Source of the DNA: Exercitatus varius
GTDB taxonomy: Bacteria > Pseudomonadota > Gammaproteobacteria > Enterobacterales > Pasteurellaceae
DNA length: 64,000 nucleotides
Assembly: GCF_029577735.1 (NCBI RefSeq)
Contig: NZ_JARQTO010000016.1
Coordinates: forward strand, 43,541-107,540
Direction of reading: 5' to 3'
Within the stretch, counting starts at the first letter, position 1, and each line of letters begins with the position of its first letter. Under the pieces are notes generated by a model. The model made no database searches. It was not told the origin of the DNA and saw only the letters and a list, made by a program, of their open reading frames with translations. Of this stretch, positions 8,629 to 16,811 are shown piece after piece. The position numbers were made by a program, and so were the translations under genes.

Positions 8629-9138
8629 TTATTCGACGCTAACGGATGTGATTACCACGTCTTCTTTCGGAACGTCCTGGTGGAAACCGGCGTTACCCGT
8701 TTTCACGGCTTTGATTTTGTCCACCACGTCCATGCCTTCAACCACTTCGCCGAATACGGCATAGCCCCATTCCTGCACCACTTCGCGTCCGAACATTTCT
8801 TTTGCGCGATAATCCAGGAAAGTATTGTCCGCCACATTAATAAAGAATTGCGCGGTGGCCGAATGAGGATCGGAAGTGCGCGCCATGGCGACGGTTCCGC
8901 GTTTATTGCTTAAGCGGTTATTGGCTTCGTTTTGGATCGGCGCATTAGTGGCTTTTTCGCGCATGCCGCTTTCCATTCCGCCGCCCTGAATCATAAATCC
9001 GTCAATAACGCGGTGGAAAATTGTGTTATTATAGAAGCCCGATTTGCAGTAATCTTCGAAGTTTTTTGCCGTAATCGGCGCTTTGTCGAAATTTAATTGA
9101 ATTTTGATATCGCCGAAATTGGTATGTAATGTAATCAT
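8629..9138 (-). CDS. ppiB: cytoplasmic peptidyl-prolyl cis-trans isomerase B (cyclophilin)
   Basis: This 169-residue cyclophilin lacks a signal peptide, so it is the cytoplasmic PpiB rather than periplasmic PpiA. Family motifs are present: FHRVIDGFMIQGG (catalytic Arg near residue 43), FFINVADN and FGEVVEGMDVV. It catalyses proline isomerisation during protein folding. It is divergent from cysS, and in many gamma-proteobacteria ppiB and cysS are neighbours in this arrangement. The gene stops 33 bases before xseA starts. Confidence 0.96.
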   Translation of the reverse strand: MITLHTNFGDIKIQLNFDKAPITAKNFEDYCKSGFYNNTIFHRVIDGFMIQGGGMESGMREKATNAPIQNEANNRLSNKRGTVAMARTSDPHSATAQFFINVADNTFLDYRAKEMFGREVVQEWGYAVFGEVVEGMDVVDKIKAVKTGNAGFHQDVPKEDVVITSVSVE

Positions 9139-9246
9139 TAAAAAATTCCTTATAAATTTACTATGGGAAGGCTGGCATTATTTCATAATTTGCGGATTAG
9201 TGCTATAAAGTGCGGTCGGATTTCACTGAATTTTAACGGATATTTT

Positions 9247-10623
9247 ATGCTAAAAATTTTCAACACTCTCACACGCGAAAAAGAAGAATTTAAACCGATT
9301 AACCCGAATCGGGTCGGTATGTACGTATGCGGCGTCACCGTTTACGATTTGTGCCATTTCGGGCACGGACGAACCTTTGTATCCTTTGACGTGATTACCC
9401 GTTATCTCCGTTTTCTGGGGTATAACCTGCGTTATGTGCGCAACATTACCGATGTGGACGACAAAATCATTAAACGCGCGTTGGAAAACAATGAAACCTG
9501 CGATCAGCTGGTTGAACGCATGATTGCGGAAATGCATAAAGATTTTGATGCGCTAAATATTTTGCGACCGGACGTCGAGCCGCGCGCCACCAAACATATT
9601 CCCGACATCATCGCCATGGTGGAAGCGTTGCTTCGGCGCGGGCACGCTTATGTGGCGGCGGACGGCGATGTGATGTTCGATGTGCAATCCTTTCGACAAT
9701 ACGGCGCGCTTTCCCGTCAGAATTTAGAACAATTACAAGCCGGCGCGCGGGTGGAAATTAAATCCGTGAAGAAAAATCCGATGGATTTCGTGTTGTGGAA
9801 AATGTCGAAGCCGAACGAACCGAGCTGGGATTCGCCTTGGGGGAAAGGCCGTCCGGGCTGGCATATCGAATGTTCGGCGATGAACAGCAAAGAGCTTGGC
9901 AACCATTTTGATATTCACGGCGGCGGCTCGGATTTAATGTTTCCGCACCACGAAAACGAAATCGCTCAATCCTGTTGCGCGCATGACGGCGAATACGTGA
10001 ATTACTGGCTGCATACGGGCATGCTGACGATTAATGAAGAAAAAATGTCCAAATCCCTCAATAATTTCTTCACCATTCGCGATATTTTGACGAAATATGA
10101 CGCCGAAAGCGTGCGTTATTTCTTTTTAACCGCGCAATACCGCAGTTTGCTGGATTACAGCGAGGAAAATATCGGCCTGGCGCGCAAGGCGCTGGAACGT
10201 TTATATACCGCACTGCGCGGTTGTGAAACGGTGGATATTCCGGCGGAAGATCAATATGTAATTGATTTCAAAAATGCCATGGATGACGATTTCAACACCC
10301 CGGGTGCGTTAGCCGTATTGTTTGAATTGGCGCGCGAAATCAACAAGTTAAAAACCGAAGATCAAGCTAAAGCGAATCGACTTGCCAGCCGCTTAAAACA
10401 GCTTGCAGCCGTGTTAGGCTTATTGGAACAGGATCCGGAAACCTTTTTACAAGGCGATGCGGCGACTGACGAAGTAAGTAAAATCGAAGCGTTAATCAAA
10501 CGGCGCAACGACGCGCGCGCCGAGAAAAACTGGGCGGCCGCCGATGCCGCGCGGGACGCTTTGAAAGAGATGGGCGTGGTGCTGGAAGATGGTGCAAACG
10601 GCACAACCTGGCGTAAGCTGTAA
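9247..10623 (+). CDS. cysS: cysteinyl-tRNA synthetase
   Basis: This 458-residue class I synthetase charges tRNA-Cys. The HIGH-type motif is HFGH (37-40), the KMSKS loop is at about 266-270, and Cys28 is the first ligand of the zinc that recognises the cysteine thiol. The C-terminal third is the helical DALR/anticodon region. An upstream in-frame ATG at 9163 would add 28 unrelated residues. I chose 9247 because it gives the family start MLKIFNTLTREKE. A DNA uptake signal (near 9209) lies in the 5' leader, and a paired-signal terminator follows. Confidence 0.97.
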   Translation: MLKIFNTLTREKEEFKPINPNRVGMYVCGVTVYDLCHFGHGRTFVSFDVITRYLRFLGYNLRYVRNITDVDDKIIKRALENNETCDQLVERMIAEMHKDFDALNILRPDVEPRATKHIPDIIAMVEALLRRGHAYVAADGDVMFDVQSFRQYGALSRQNLEQLQAGARVEIKSVKKNPMDFVLWKMSKPNEPSWDSPWGKGRPGWHIECSAMNSKELGNHFDIHGGGSDLMFPHHENEIAQSCCAHDGEYVNYWLHTGMLTINEEKMSKSLNNFFTIRDILTKYDAESVRYFFLTAQYRSLLDYSEENIGLARKALERLYTALRGCETVDIPAEDQYVIDFKNAMDDDFNTPGALAVLFELAREINKLKTEDQAKANRLASRLKQLAAVLGLLEQDPETFLQGDAATDEVSKIEALIKRRNDARAEKNWAAADAARDALKEMGVVLEDGANGTTWRKL

Positions 10624-10643
10624 ATTTTGTCGGTTTGCACGTG

Positions 10644-10688
10644 AAGTGCGGTCAAAAAACGTTGCGATTTTTGACCGCACTTTTTTCG
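10644..10688 (+). terminator. inverted uptake-signal terminator after cysS
   Basis: AAGTGCGGTCAAAAA (10644-10658) pairs perfectly with TTTTTGACCGCACTT (10668-10682), and a T-run continues. It is a 15-bp stem built from two canonical uptake signals. Confidence 0.88.
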
Positions 10689-10804
10689 TCCCGTTATTTT
10701 ATGTAACTTTTTGTTCTAAAAACTCGGGTTGTTTAGATTGAAATTCAGCGGTTTATGTTGTTAAATCATCACCGGATAACAGGTTTTATTTTTAAGGGAT
10801 TTTT

Positions 10805-11629
10805 ATGTGCCAATTACTCGGTATGAACTGTAACGTTCCCACTGATATTGTGTTCTCTTTTGAAGGTTTTCGCCGCCGCGCGGGGCTGACCGACACCCAT
10901 TCCGACGGTTTCGGCATCGCCTTTTTTGAAGGCAAAGGCGTACGTATTTTTCGTGACGAGAAACCCGCCGCCGTTTCACCCATTGCCGATTGCGTTAAGC
11001 AGTACAACATTAAATCGCTGAATGTGATCGCCCATATCCGAAAAGCCACGCAGGGCGAAGTCAGCATTGTTAACACTCATCCGTTTATCCGCGAAATTTG
11101 GGGAGAAAACTGGGTATTCGCTCATAACGGCAATCTGATAGCGTTGCCTGATTTATCGGGTTGTTATTGCCGTCCTATCGGCTCCACCGATTCCGAAGCG
11201 GCATTCTGTTATATTGCGGATCAATTGAAAAAACGTTATTGCCATAAACCGTCGGAAGATGAAATTTTCGCAATTATTCAGGAAATGACGCAGGAATTGG
11301 GAAAATACGGCACCTTCAATTTTATTCTTTCCAATGGCGAATGGATGATCGCGCATTGTTCCACCAATCTCCATTACATCACGCGGCGCGCGCCGTTCTG
11401 CGAAGTGCAGCGTATTGATGATGACGGTGTGATTGATTTCCGCAATTACACCACGGAAAAAGATAAGGTCACCATTATTACCACTTTTCCGCTGACTAAA
11501 AACGAAAACTGGACCAAAATGGAACACGGCGGTTTTGTGTTTTTCAAAGACGGTGAAAAAATCCGTGAAATTATCGGCGTGAAAAAACAACTTGAGGACG
11601 ACGGTACGCTGGGCACGGCAACGTGTTGA
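10805..11629 (+). CDS. yafJ: class II glutamine amidotransferase YafJ
   Basis: This 274-residue protein is an N-terminal-nucleophile (class II) glutamine amidotransferase domain without a fused synthase. Cys2 (MCQLLGMN) is the predicted nucleophile after Met removal, and the family motifs SDGFGIAFFE, NTHPFIRE and FAHNGNL follow. Homologues are E. coli YafJ and Pasteurellaceae 'DUF4121-like/GATase_4' proteins, whose natural acceptor substrate is not known. It is a single-gene unit preceded by about 120 bases of AT-rich leader and followed by a GC-rich hairpin. Confidence 0.9.
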   Translation: MCQLLGMNCNVPTDIVFSFEGFRRRAGLTDTHSDGFGIAFFEGKGVRIFRDEKPAAVSPIADCVKQYNIKSLNVIAHIRKATQGEVSIVNTHPFIREIWGENWVFAHNGNLIALPDLSGCYCRPIGSTDSEAAFCYIADQLKKRYCHKPSEDEIFAIIQEMTQELGKYGTFNFILSNGEWMIAHCSTNLHYITRRAPFCEVQRIDDDGVIDFRNYTTEKDKVTIITTFPLTKNENWTKMEHGGFVFFKDGEKIREIIGVKKQLEDDGTLGTATC

Positions 11630-11636
11630 TTTTATC

Positions 11637-11655
11637 GGGCGAACGGTTCGCCCTT
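11637..11655 (+). terminator. terminator after yafJ
   Basis: GGGCGAA/TTCGCCC (loop CGG) begins 7 bases after the yafJ stop and is followed by TTTATTTT. A second weaker hairpin (GGGCG/CGCCC) lies near 11670-11690. Confidence 0.7.
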
Positions 11656-11741
11656 TATTTTGCCGTAAAAAAGGGCGCAATTATACGCCCTGAAAATAAT
11701 GCGATTATTGGAATTTTGTAATTTTCCCACTCATGACGGAG

Positions 11742-11776
11742 CGTTCAAAAAGCGTTGCTTTTTGTGACCGCACTTT
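11742..11776. repeat. 35-bp inverted repeat, left copy (downstream of uraA)
   Basis: These 35 bases are the exact reverse complement of 13105-13139. The unit contains an uptake signal (ACCGCACTT) at one end and an internal hairpin AAAAAGC-GTT-GCTTTTT. It overlaps the last codons of uraA and probably also terminates uraA and yafJ transcription. Confidence 0.85.
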
Positions 11777-13007
11777 AATCGATTTTGTTTTCCGCTTTCG
11801 GCAGAATTAAATTCAGAATAATCGCTACAATCGCACAAAGGCTAATGCCTTTGATGGACATGCCGCCCACGTCTACAAACATGCCGCCGATACCGAAGGT
11901 CATCACCACGGAAATAATGCAGAGATTACGCGCTTCCGTTACGTCGACTTTACCGCGGATCAGCGTGCTCATGCCCACCACGGCGATAGAGCCGAATACC
12001 AGCATCATAATGCCGCCCATCACGATGGTCGGAATGGAGGCGAGGAAGGCGCCCACTTTTCCGCAGAAAGAAATGGCGATTGCCCAGATTGCCGCCCAAG
12101 TCATGATATTCGGATTAAAATTACGGGTTAGCATGACGGCGCCGGTCACTTCCGCGTAGGTCGTATTGGGCGGACCGCCCAGCATTGATGCTGCCGTCGT
12201 TGCCAGCCCGTCACCCAGTAAGGTGCGGTGCAGCCCCGGTTTTTTCAGGAAATCTTTACCGGTGACGGAGCTAATCGCCATAATGCCGCCCACATGTTCC
12301 ACCGCCGGCGCAATGGCGATGGGCAGTAAATATAAAATGGCTTCAAGCTTGAATTCCGGGGCGGTAATGTTAGGCAAACTGAACCAAGGCGCGTCGATGA
12401 CTTTCTGGAAATCGATTAAGCCGAGGAATAAGCATAAAACGTAGCCTACCGCGATGCCGAACATAATCGGGATCAGTTTCATCATGCCTTTACCGAACAC
12501 CGCCACCAACAGGGTGGTCAATAATGTGACGAGAGAGACCAGAACGGCGTCGTTATAAGCGTAGGCGCTGCCTTTGCCCACTGCCATATCCACTGCAACG
12601 GGCGCTAAACCCATGCCGATAATGATGATCACCGGGCCGACCACAACCGGCGGGAAAATGCGTTCCAGCGCCGCTACGCCGCGCAGTTTCACCAGCGTAC
12701 TTAATGCCAGATAAACCAATCCGGTACAGGCTAAACCGCCCATGGTGACGGAAATACCCCAGGTTTGCACGCCGTATTGAATCGGGGCGATAAATGCGAA
12801 GGAAGAGGCCAGAAAAATCGGCACTTGTTTGCCGGTGCATAATTGGAACAGCAGCGTGCCGACGCCGGCGGTGAGCAACGCCGTATTGGCGTCCAGCCCC
12901 GTAATGAGCGGCACCAGCACCAAGGCGCCGAACGCCACGAAAAGCATTTGTAAGCCGACAAACACTTGCTTGGCGGCGCTTTGTTTCTCTTCAATTTGAG
13001 TTGTCAT
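11775..13007 (-). CDS. uraA: uracil:proton symporter UraA
   Basis: This 410-residue NCS2-family permease has about 14 hydrophobic segments, running almost without interruption from residue 15 to the end. NCS2 signatures are visible, including GPVIIIIGMGLAP, AIAPAVEHVGGIMAI (the substrate-site Glu) and GGPPNTTYAEVTGAV. It imports uracil in symport with protons. It lies downstream of upp on the same strand, the standard salvage arrangement. The gene is flanked on both sides by a perfect 35-bp inverted repeat, and its stop codon abuts the uptake signal in the left copy. Confidence 0.95.
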   Translation of the reverse strand: MTTQIEEKQSAAKQVFVGLQMLFVAFGALVLVPLITGLDANTALLTAGVGTLLFQLCTGKQVPIFLASSFAFIAPIQYGVQTWGISVTMGGLACTGLVYLALSTLVKLRGVAALERIFPPVVVGPVIIIIGMGLAPVAVDMAVGKGSAYAYNDAVLVSLVTLLTTLLVAVFGKGMMKLIPIMFGIAVGYVLCLFLGLIDFQKVIDAPWFSLPNITAPEFKLEAILYLLPIAIAPAVEHVGGIMAISSVTGKDFLKKPGLHRTLLGDGLATTAASMLGGPPNTTYAEVTGAVMLTRNFNPNIMTWAAIWAIAISFCGKVGAFLASIPTIVMGGIMMLVFGSIAVVGMSTLIRGKVDVTEARNLCIISVVMTFGIGGMFVDVGGMSIKGISLCAIVAIILNLILPKAENKID

Positions 13008-13104
13008 TAGGTTCTCGCATAGACGAACGCGAACGAAGGTTTCTGTTCGTCAAAAATGTTACAAAAATCGACCGCACTTTTACGGTTCACCCGAAGACGA
13101 TCCG

Positions 13105-13139
13105 AAAGTGCGGTCACAAAAAGCAACGCTTTTTGAACG
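13105..13139. repeat. 35-bp inverted repeat, right copy (upp-uraA intergenic)
   Basis: Reverse complement of 11742-11776 with no mismatch. It carries a canonical uptake signal (13106-13114) and the AAAAAGC/GCTTTTT hairpin. It sits between upp and uraA, where the hairpin could attenuate read-through into uraA. Confidence 0.85.
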
Positions 13140-13189
13140 TTGGCTTTGCCAACGGTGGCGAAGCCATAAGTAATCGCATTGGCGATTAC
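13138..13189 (-). promoter_or_regulatory. overlapping alternative hairpins between upp and uraA
   Basis: Three stems are visible: CGTTGGC/GCCAACG (13138-13154), GGCTTTGCC/GGCGAAGCC (13142-13165, one non-Watson-Crick position) and GTAATCGC/GCGATTAC (13170-13189). The first two share bases and cannot form together. In the upp-uraA transcript they precede the AAAAAGC hairpin of the right 35-bp repeat. This may be an attenuator or processing region; the role is inferred from structure only. Confidence 0.4.
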
Positions 13190-13203
13190 GCATAAAAAAA
13201 CGG

Positions 13204-13830
13204 TTATTTTGTACCGAAAATTTTATCGCCCGCGTCGCCCAAACCCGGCACGATATAGCCATGTTCGTTTAAATGGCTGTCGATTGACGCGGTGTAAAGC
13301 TCAATGTCCGGATGCGCCGCTTCCAACGCTTTAATGCCTTCCGGCGCCGCCACTAAGACTAACACTTTGATTTGTTGGCAACCTTTTTGTTTTAACAGAT
13401 CGATGGTAGCAATCATGGAACCGCCTGTGGCCAGCATCGGGTCAACCACAATGGCTAAACGTTCTTCCAAATCGCTTGCCAGTTTTTGGAAGTAAGGCAC
13501 CGGTTCAAGGGTTTCTTCGTTACGGTACATTCCCACTACGCTGATTCGCGCGCTCGGAATATGTTCCAGCACGCCGTCCATCATACCCAGACCCGCGCGT
13601 AAAATCGGCACCACGGTTACTTTTTTTCCTTTAATACGATCAATTTCCACATCGCCGCACCAGCCGTCGATAATCACTTTTTCCGTTTCCAGATCCGAGG
13701 TGGCTTCGTAGGTTAATAAACTGCCCACTTCCGTCGCCAGCTCGCGGAAATTTTTGGTACTGATGTCCGCTGCGCGCATTAAACCTAATTTATGTTTAAC
13801 CAGAGGATGTTTCACTTCGACTAATTTCAT
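13204..13830 (-). CDS. upp: uracil phosphoribosyltransferase
   Basis: This 208-residue enzyme converts uracil and PRPP to UMP in pyrimidine salvage. The PRPP-binding loop is seen as VDPMLATGGSMIATIDLLK (about residues 130-148), and the uracil-binding C-terminal segment is YIVPGLGDAGDKIFGTK. Length equals that of E. coli Upp (208). It is the first gene of upp-uraA, separated from uraA by about 200 bases of hairpins and uptake signals. Confidence 0.97.
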   Translation of the reverse strand: MKLVEVKHPLVKHKLGLMRAADISTKNFRELATEVGSLLTYEATSDLETEKVIIDGWCGDVEIDRIKGKKVTVVPILRAGLGMMDGVLEHIPSARISVVGMYRNEETLEPVPYFQKLASDLEERLAIVVDPMLATGGSMIATIDLLKQKGCQQIKVLVLVAAPEGIKALEAAHPDIELYTASIDSHLNEHGYIVPGLGDAGDKIFGTK

Positions 13831-13870
13831 GGGATCTTCCTTCTTTCTGCAAAAATCGGTTGATTGTAAA

Positions 13871-13908
13871 GGAATTGACGAGTCACTTCAATGAAGTGCG
13901 TCACAATT
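13871..13908 (-). terminator. hairpin after hisIE / ahead of upp
   Basis: A long imperfect stem (GGAATTGACG-agt-CACTTC pairing with GAAGTG-CGTC-ac-AATTCC) lies downstream of hisIE and is followed on the minus strand by TTTACAAT. The loop-proximal arm GAAGTGCGTCA looks like a damaged uptake signal. It probably ends the his transcript. Promoter elements for upp may overlap. Confidence 0.5.
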
Positions 13909-13945
13909 CCCACAAAAAACGCGGCTAAATTTGACCGCACTTTTG

Positions 13946-14587
13946 TTATTTATTAGAACCTTCGGGATGCAAGCCGATGCCTTGGTGGCGTTCTTTCAAT
14001 TTGGCGATCACATCTTGCCAGCTCAGTTCTTCATGTTGTAGCAACACGGTTAAGTGATACACCAGATCCGCCGCTTCGGAAACGGTTTCCGCGCGATCTT
14101 TCGCCATTGCCGCCAAAACGGTTTCCACCGCTTCTTCGCCCACTTTTTGCGCGATTTTCTTGGTGCCTTTTTGATAAAGTTTCGCCGTGTAAGACGTTTC
14201 GGGATCCGCGTTTTTACGTTCGGCAAGTTCGCGCTCCAATTTGGCAAACCACGTCCAATCGCCTTCGGATTGAGTTTCAAACTGATGGAAACAGCTTTCT
14301 GCGCCCGTGTGGCAAGTCGGGCCGATTGGATTGGCTAAAATCAATAAGGTGTCGTTATCGCAATCCAGGCTCACATCCACCACGTTTAAGAAGTTGCCCG
14401 AGGTTTCTCCTTTTGTCCATAAACGTTGTTTGGTGCGAGAGAAAAACGTCACTTTTTTCTCGGCTAATGTTTTGTTTAATGCTTCTTGGTTCATATAACC
14501 AAGCATCAGCACTTCGCAGGTTTGGGCGTTTTGGACGATAACTGGAAGGAGGTTATCGACTTTTTGCCAGTTGATTTTGTTTTGCAT
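13946..14587 (-). CDS. hisI: bifunctional phosphoribosyl-AMP cyclohydrolase / phosphoribosyl-ATP pyrophosphatase
   Basis: This 213-residue fusion performs steps 2 and 3 of histidine synthesis. The N-terminal HisI domain (about 1-110) carries zinc/magnesium ligands in DVSLDCDNDTLL and HTGAESCFH. The C-terminal HisE domain (about 118-213) carries the MazG-like helices with EEAVETVLAA and EAADLVYHL. The gene is also called hisIE. In most relatives it follows hisF directly or overlaps it. Here an unrelated AT-rich gene of about 660 bases lies between them, 8 bases upstream of the hisI start. Confidence 0.97.
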   Translation of the reverse strand: MQNKINWQKVDNLLPVIVQNAQTCEVLMLGYMNQEALNKTLAEKKVTFFSRTKQRLWTKGETSGNFLNVVDVSLDCDNDTLLILANPIGPTCHTGAESCFHQFETQSEGDWTWFAKLERELAERKNADPETSYTAKLYQKGTKKIAQKVGEEAVETVLAAMAKDRAETVSEAADLVYHLTVLLQHEELSWQDVIAKLKERHQGIGLHPEGSNK

Positions 14588-14595
14588 ATTTATCC

Positions 14596-15261
14596 TTACT
14601 GAGGAAGTAATCCGTAAATTTTTCTTAAATACTTAAAGAAGCTTGTTATATATTTTATATAAGTAAAAATTTTATTTCGCCCTTCTGTAATAGATAGATG
14701 CCTTGACTCTAATTTAGCAAAAGTAAACGCTATTCTGCGAGAATATAAAAGAACACTACCTGATAACTGAACATTTAAGAATAATGATAATATTTTTCTT
14801 ATTTCATCAGTTGTTAAATCTAATGAATTTTCCCAAGCACCAACAACATAAAATTTTCTTTCTGGAGTAGATATTTCACTTTCTGAAGGATAAATAATAG
14901 CCACAACAGAACCATTCATAGAATAAGAAAAAACTAAATTAGTTCCTTTTTCTATCAAAACTTTTTGTTTTCCCAGAGGTTTAAGTGGAAGAGCTGTACT
15001 TCCAAATCTAATTGAAACCGTATCTCCATAATAAGTTTCTTCATCGGGTATTTTTCTTTTTTCAATATCATCTTTCAAATCTGAAATATACAAACATGTC
15101 AAACCCGAAAGAGAAGTCCTAAATAAATTTAATTCTTGTAAAATAAGTTTTTTTACACAAATATTCCAATTTAAACCTGAATAATATTTAGGGTTTATTC
15201 CTTTTCGAGTATTTATAGAATTCAAATACTCGAATTCTTCTTTATAATTGAAATTTTCCAC
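14596..15261 (-). CDS. unrecognised AT-rich protein inserted between hisF and hisIE
   Basis: I do not recognise this 221-residue protein. It starts with GTG at 15261, preceded by AGGAG about 6 bases upstream. It is rich in Lys, Ile, Ser and Leu. It has no signal peptide or clear transmembrane helix, a central beta-rich stretch (about 80-140, with VAIIYPSES and FYVVGAWENS), and a basic aromatic C-terminal helix (about 195-215). Base composition is far more AT-rich than the his genes on either side and it contains no uptake signal, which suggests recent acquisition. Its spacing leaves the his operon transcript intact, so it is probably expressed with histidine genes. Lone AT-rich genes of this kind are often defence or toxin genes, but nothing in the sequence proves that. 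Confidence 0.6.
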   Translation of the reverse strand: MENFNYKEEFEYLNSINTRKGINPKYYSGLNWNICVKKLILQELNLFRTSLSGLTCLYISDLKDDIEKRKIPDEETYYGDTVSIRFGSTALPLKPLGKQKVLIEKGTNLVFSYSMNGSVVAIIYPSESEISTPERKFYVVGAWENSLDLTTDEIRKILSLFLNVQLSGSVLLYSRRIAFTFAKLESRHLSITEGRNKIFTYIKYITSFFKYLRKIYGLLPQ

Positions 15262-15289
15262 TGATCGCTCCTCTTACTAATTAAGGCTA

Positions 15290-16063
15290 TTACCTGCGAA
15301 CCTCAACACCTTCTTTCCCTAGATATTCTTTCAATTCCCCAATATTGATAATCTGTTTATGAAACACACTCGCCGCCAGCGCGCCGTCCACATTCGCTTC
15401 CACAAACGCATCGCGGAAATGCACCATTCCGCCGGCGCCGCCTGAGGCGATCAGCGGCACGTGGCAGACTTCACGCACGAGTTTGAGTTGGGTTAAATCA
15501 TAGCCGTTGCGTACGCCGTCTTGGTTCATCATATTCAGTACGATTTCTCCAGCGCCACGTTTTTGCACTTCTTGCACCCAATCAAGTAGCTGCCAGTTGG
15601 TTTGGCGAGTGCGTTTTTCATCGCCCGTATATTGATTCACCCAATACTTGCCTGTTTCTTTCTCAAACCAACTATCAATCCCCACCACAATGGCTTGTAC
15701 GCCAAAGCGATCCGCAAGGCGGGAAATCAGTTCAGGATCCGCAAGTGCGGGCGAATTTATGGAAATTTTATCGGCGCCGAAGGCAAAAATTTGCTCGGCG
15801 TCGTCAATGGTTTTAATGCCGCCTGCTACGCAAAACGGAATATCGATTACTTCCGCCACGCGCTGCACCCAGCTTTTATCAACGGTTCTGCCGTCTGATG
15901 AAGCGGTAATATCGTAGAACACCAATTCGTCCGCGCCTTCTTCCGCATAGCGTTTGGCAAGCGGTACGATGTCGCCGATAATTTCGTGATTGCGGAATTG
16001 TACGCCTTTGACTACTTGCCCGTCACGCACATCTAAACAAGGGATTATCCGTTTTGCCAACAT
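15290..16063 (-). CDS. hisF: imidazole glycerol phosphate synthase subunit HisF
   Basis: This 257-residue (beta/alpha)8 barrel is the cyclase half of the HisH-HisF heterodimer, which turns PRFAR and ammonia into imidazole glycerol phosphate and AICAR. Catalytic Asp11 (CLDVRDGQVVKG) and Asp130 (IVVGIDSW) are present, as are the phosphate-binding segments ASGGAG and GALAASVFH. The start overlaps the end of hisA by 19 bases, a conserved coupling. A variant uptake signal (AAGTGCGGGC) is embedded at 15743-15752. hisH, its partner, lies 2.1 kb upstream. Confidence 0.98.
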   Translation of the reverse strand: MLAKRIIPCLDVRDGQVVKGVQFRNHEIIGDIVPLAKRYAEEGADELVFYDITASSDGRTVDKSWVQRVAEVIDIPFCVAGGIKTIDDAEQIFAFGADKISINSPALADPELISRLADRFGVQAIVVGIDSWFEKETGKYWVNQYTGDEKRTRQTNWQLLDWVQEVQKRGAGEIVLNMMNQDGVRNGYDLTQLKLVREVCHVPLIASGGAGGMVHFRDAFVEANVDGALAASVFHKQIINIGELKEYLGKEGVEVRR

Positions 16064-16794
16064 TCGATAGCCTCCGCTACATTAAATTTACCTTCCAACA
16101 GCGCACGTCCCACGATCACGCCAGCCACGCCTGTACCTTTTAACGCTTGAATATCCGCAAGCGAACCAATACCGCCCGATGATTGAAAATTCACATCAGG
16201 GTATTTGGCACAAATTTCTTTATATAAATCCACGTTTGACCCTGCCAATGTGCCATCACGGGAAATATCGGTGCATAAAACGTGCTGCAAACCAACTGAT
16301 TGAAAATCGTCAATCAATTCTTCCAACGACACACCGCTTGCTTCTTGCCAACCGCTAATCGCAATAATTTTTTGACCGCTTGCATCAATGTTCACGTCCA
16401 ACGCTAACACGAATTTTTCTGCGCCGTATTTGTTAAACCAGCCCTTAACTATCTCACGTTCTTTGACCGCTGTGGAGCCAATCACCACACGGTTCGCTCC
16501 CACCGCCAATAAATCCGTCACATCTTGCTCGGTGCGAATACCGCCGCCCACTTGGATTTTACATTTGGTCGCCGCAATAATCTCACCGATAAGTGCGGTC
16601 TGTCTTTTGGCAGGATCTTTCGCCCCCGTCAAATCCACCAAATGCAACTGCTCCGCCCCTTGTGCAAGGTAGCTCGCAAATTGCTCAATCGGGTTGTCGC
16701 TATAAGTCGTCTGTTTGGCATAATCGCCTTGGTGCAACCGCACCACCTGCCCATCAATCAAATCAAGGGCAGGGATAATAATAGATTTTTTCAT
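16045..16794 (-). CDS. hisA: phosphoribosylformimino-5-aminoimidazole carboxamide ribotide isomerase HisA
   Basis: This 249-residue (beta/alpha)8 barrel isomerises ProFAR to PRFAR. The catalytic acids are visible near residue 11 (ALDLIDGQVVRL) and around 134 (ALDVNIDASG), with the phosphate loops QVGGGIRTE and QSSGGIGSL. Length matches the family (245-250). It overlaps hisF by 19 bases. In the usual order hisH lies immediately upstream, but here an acetyltransferase gene and yiiM intervene. Confidence 0.98.
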   Translation of the reverse strand: MKKSIIIPALDLIDGQVVRLHQGDYAKQTTYSDNPIEQFASYLAQGAEQLHLVDLTGAKDPAKRQTALIGEIIAATKCKIQVGGGIRTEQDVTDLLAVGANRVVIGSTAVKEREIVKGWFNKYGAEKFVLALDVNIDASGQKIIAISGWQEASGVSLEELIDDFQSVGLQHVLCTDISRDGTLAGSNVDLYKEICAKYPDVNFQSSGGIGSLADIQALKGTGVAGVIVGRALLEGKFNVAEAIECWQNG

Positions 16795-16811
16795 GTTGTG
16801 TTTGTTCCTGA

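Noticed and set aside
8293..8913. 206-codon open frame on the plus strand
   Set aside because: It is antisense to xseA and ppiB, both clear genes, and its translation has no family resemblance; it is a GC-frame shadow.
9163..9246. Upstream extension of cysS
   Set aside because: The added 28 residues are not part of the family and contain the intergenic uptake signal; MLKIF at 9247 is the conserved start.
11153..11680. 175-codon open frame on the minus strand
   Set aside because: Antisense shadow of yafJ running through its terminator.
13008..13203. REP/BIME-like element
   Set aside because: The hairpins resemble REP elements in shape but, apart from the 35-bp unit, no second copy is seen in the window, so I described them as local structure only.
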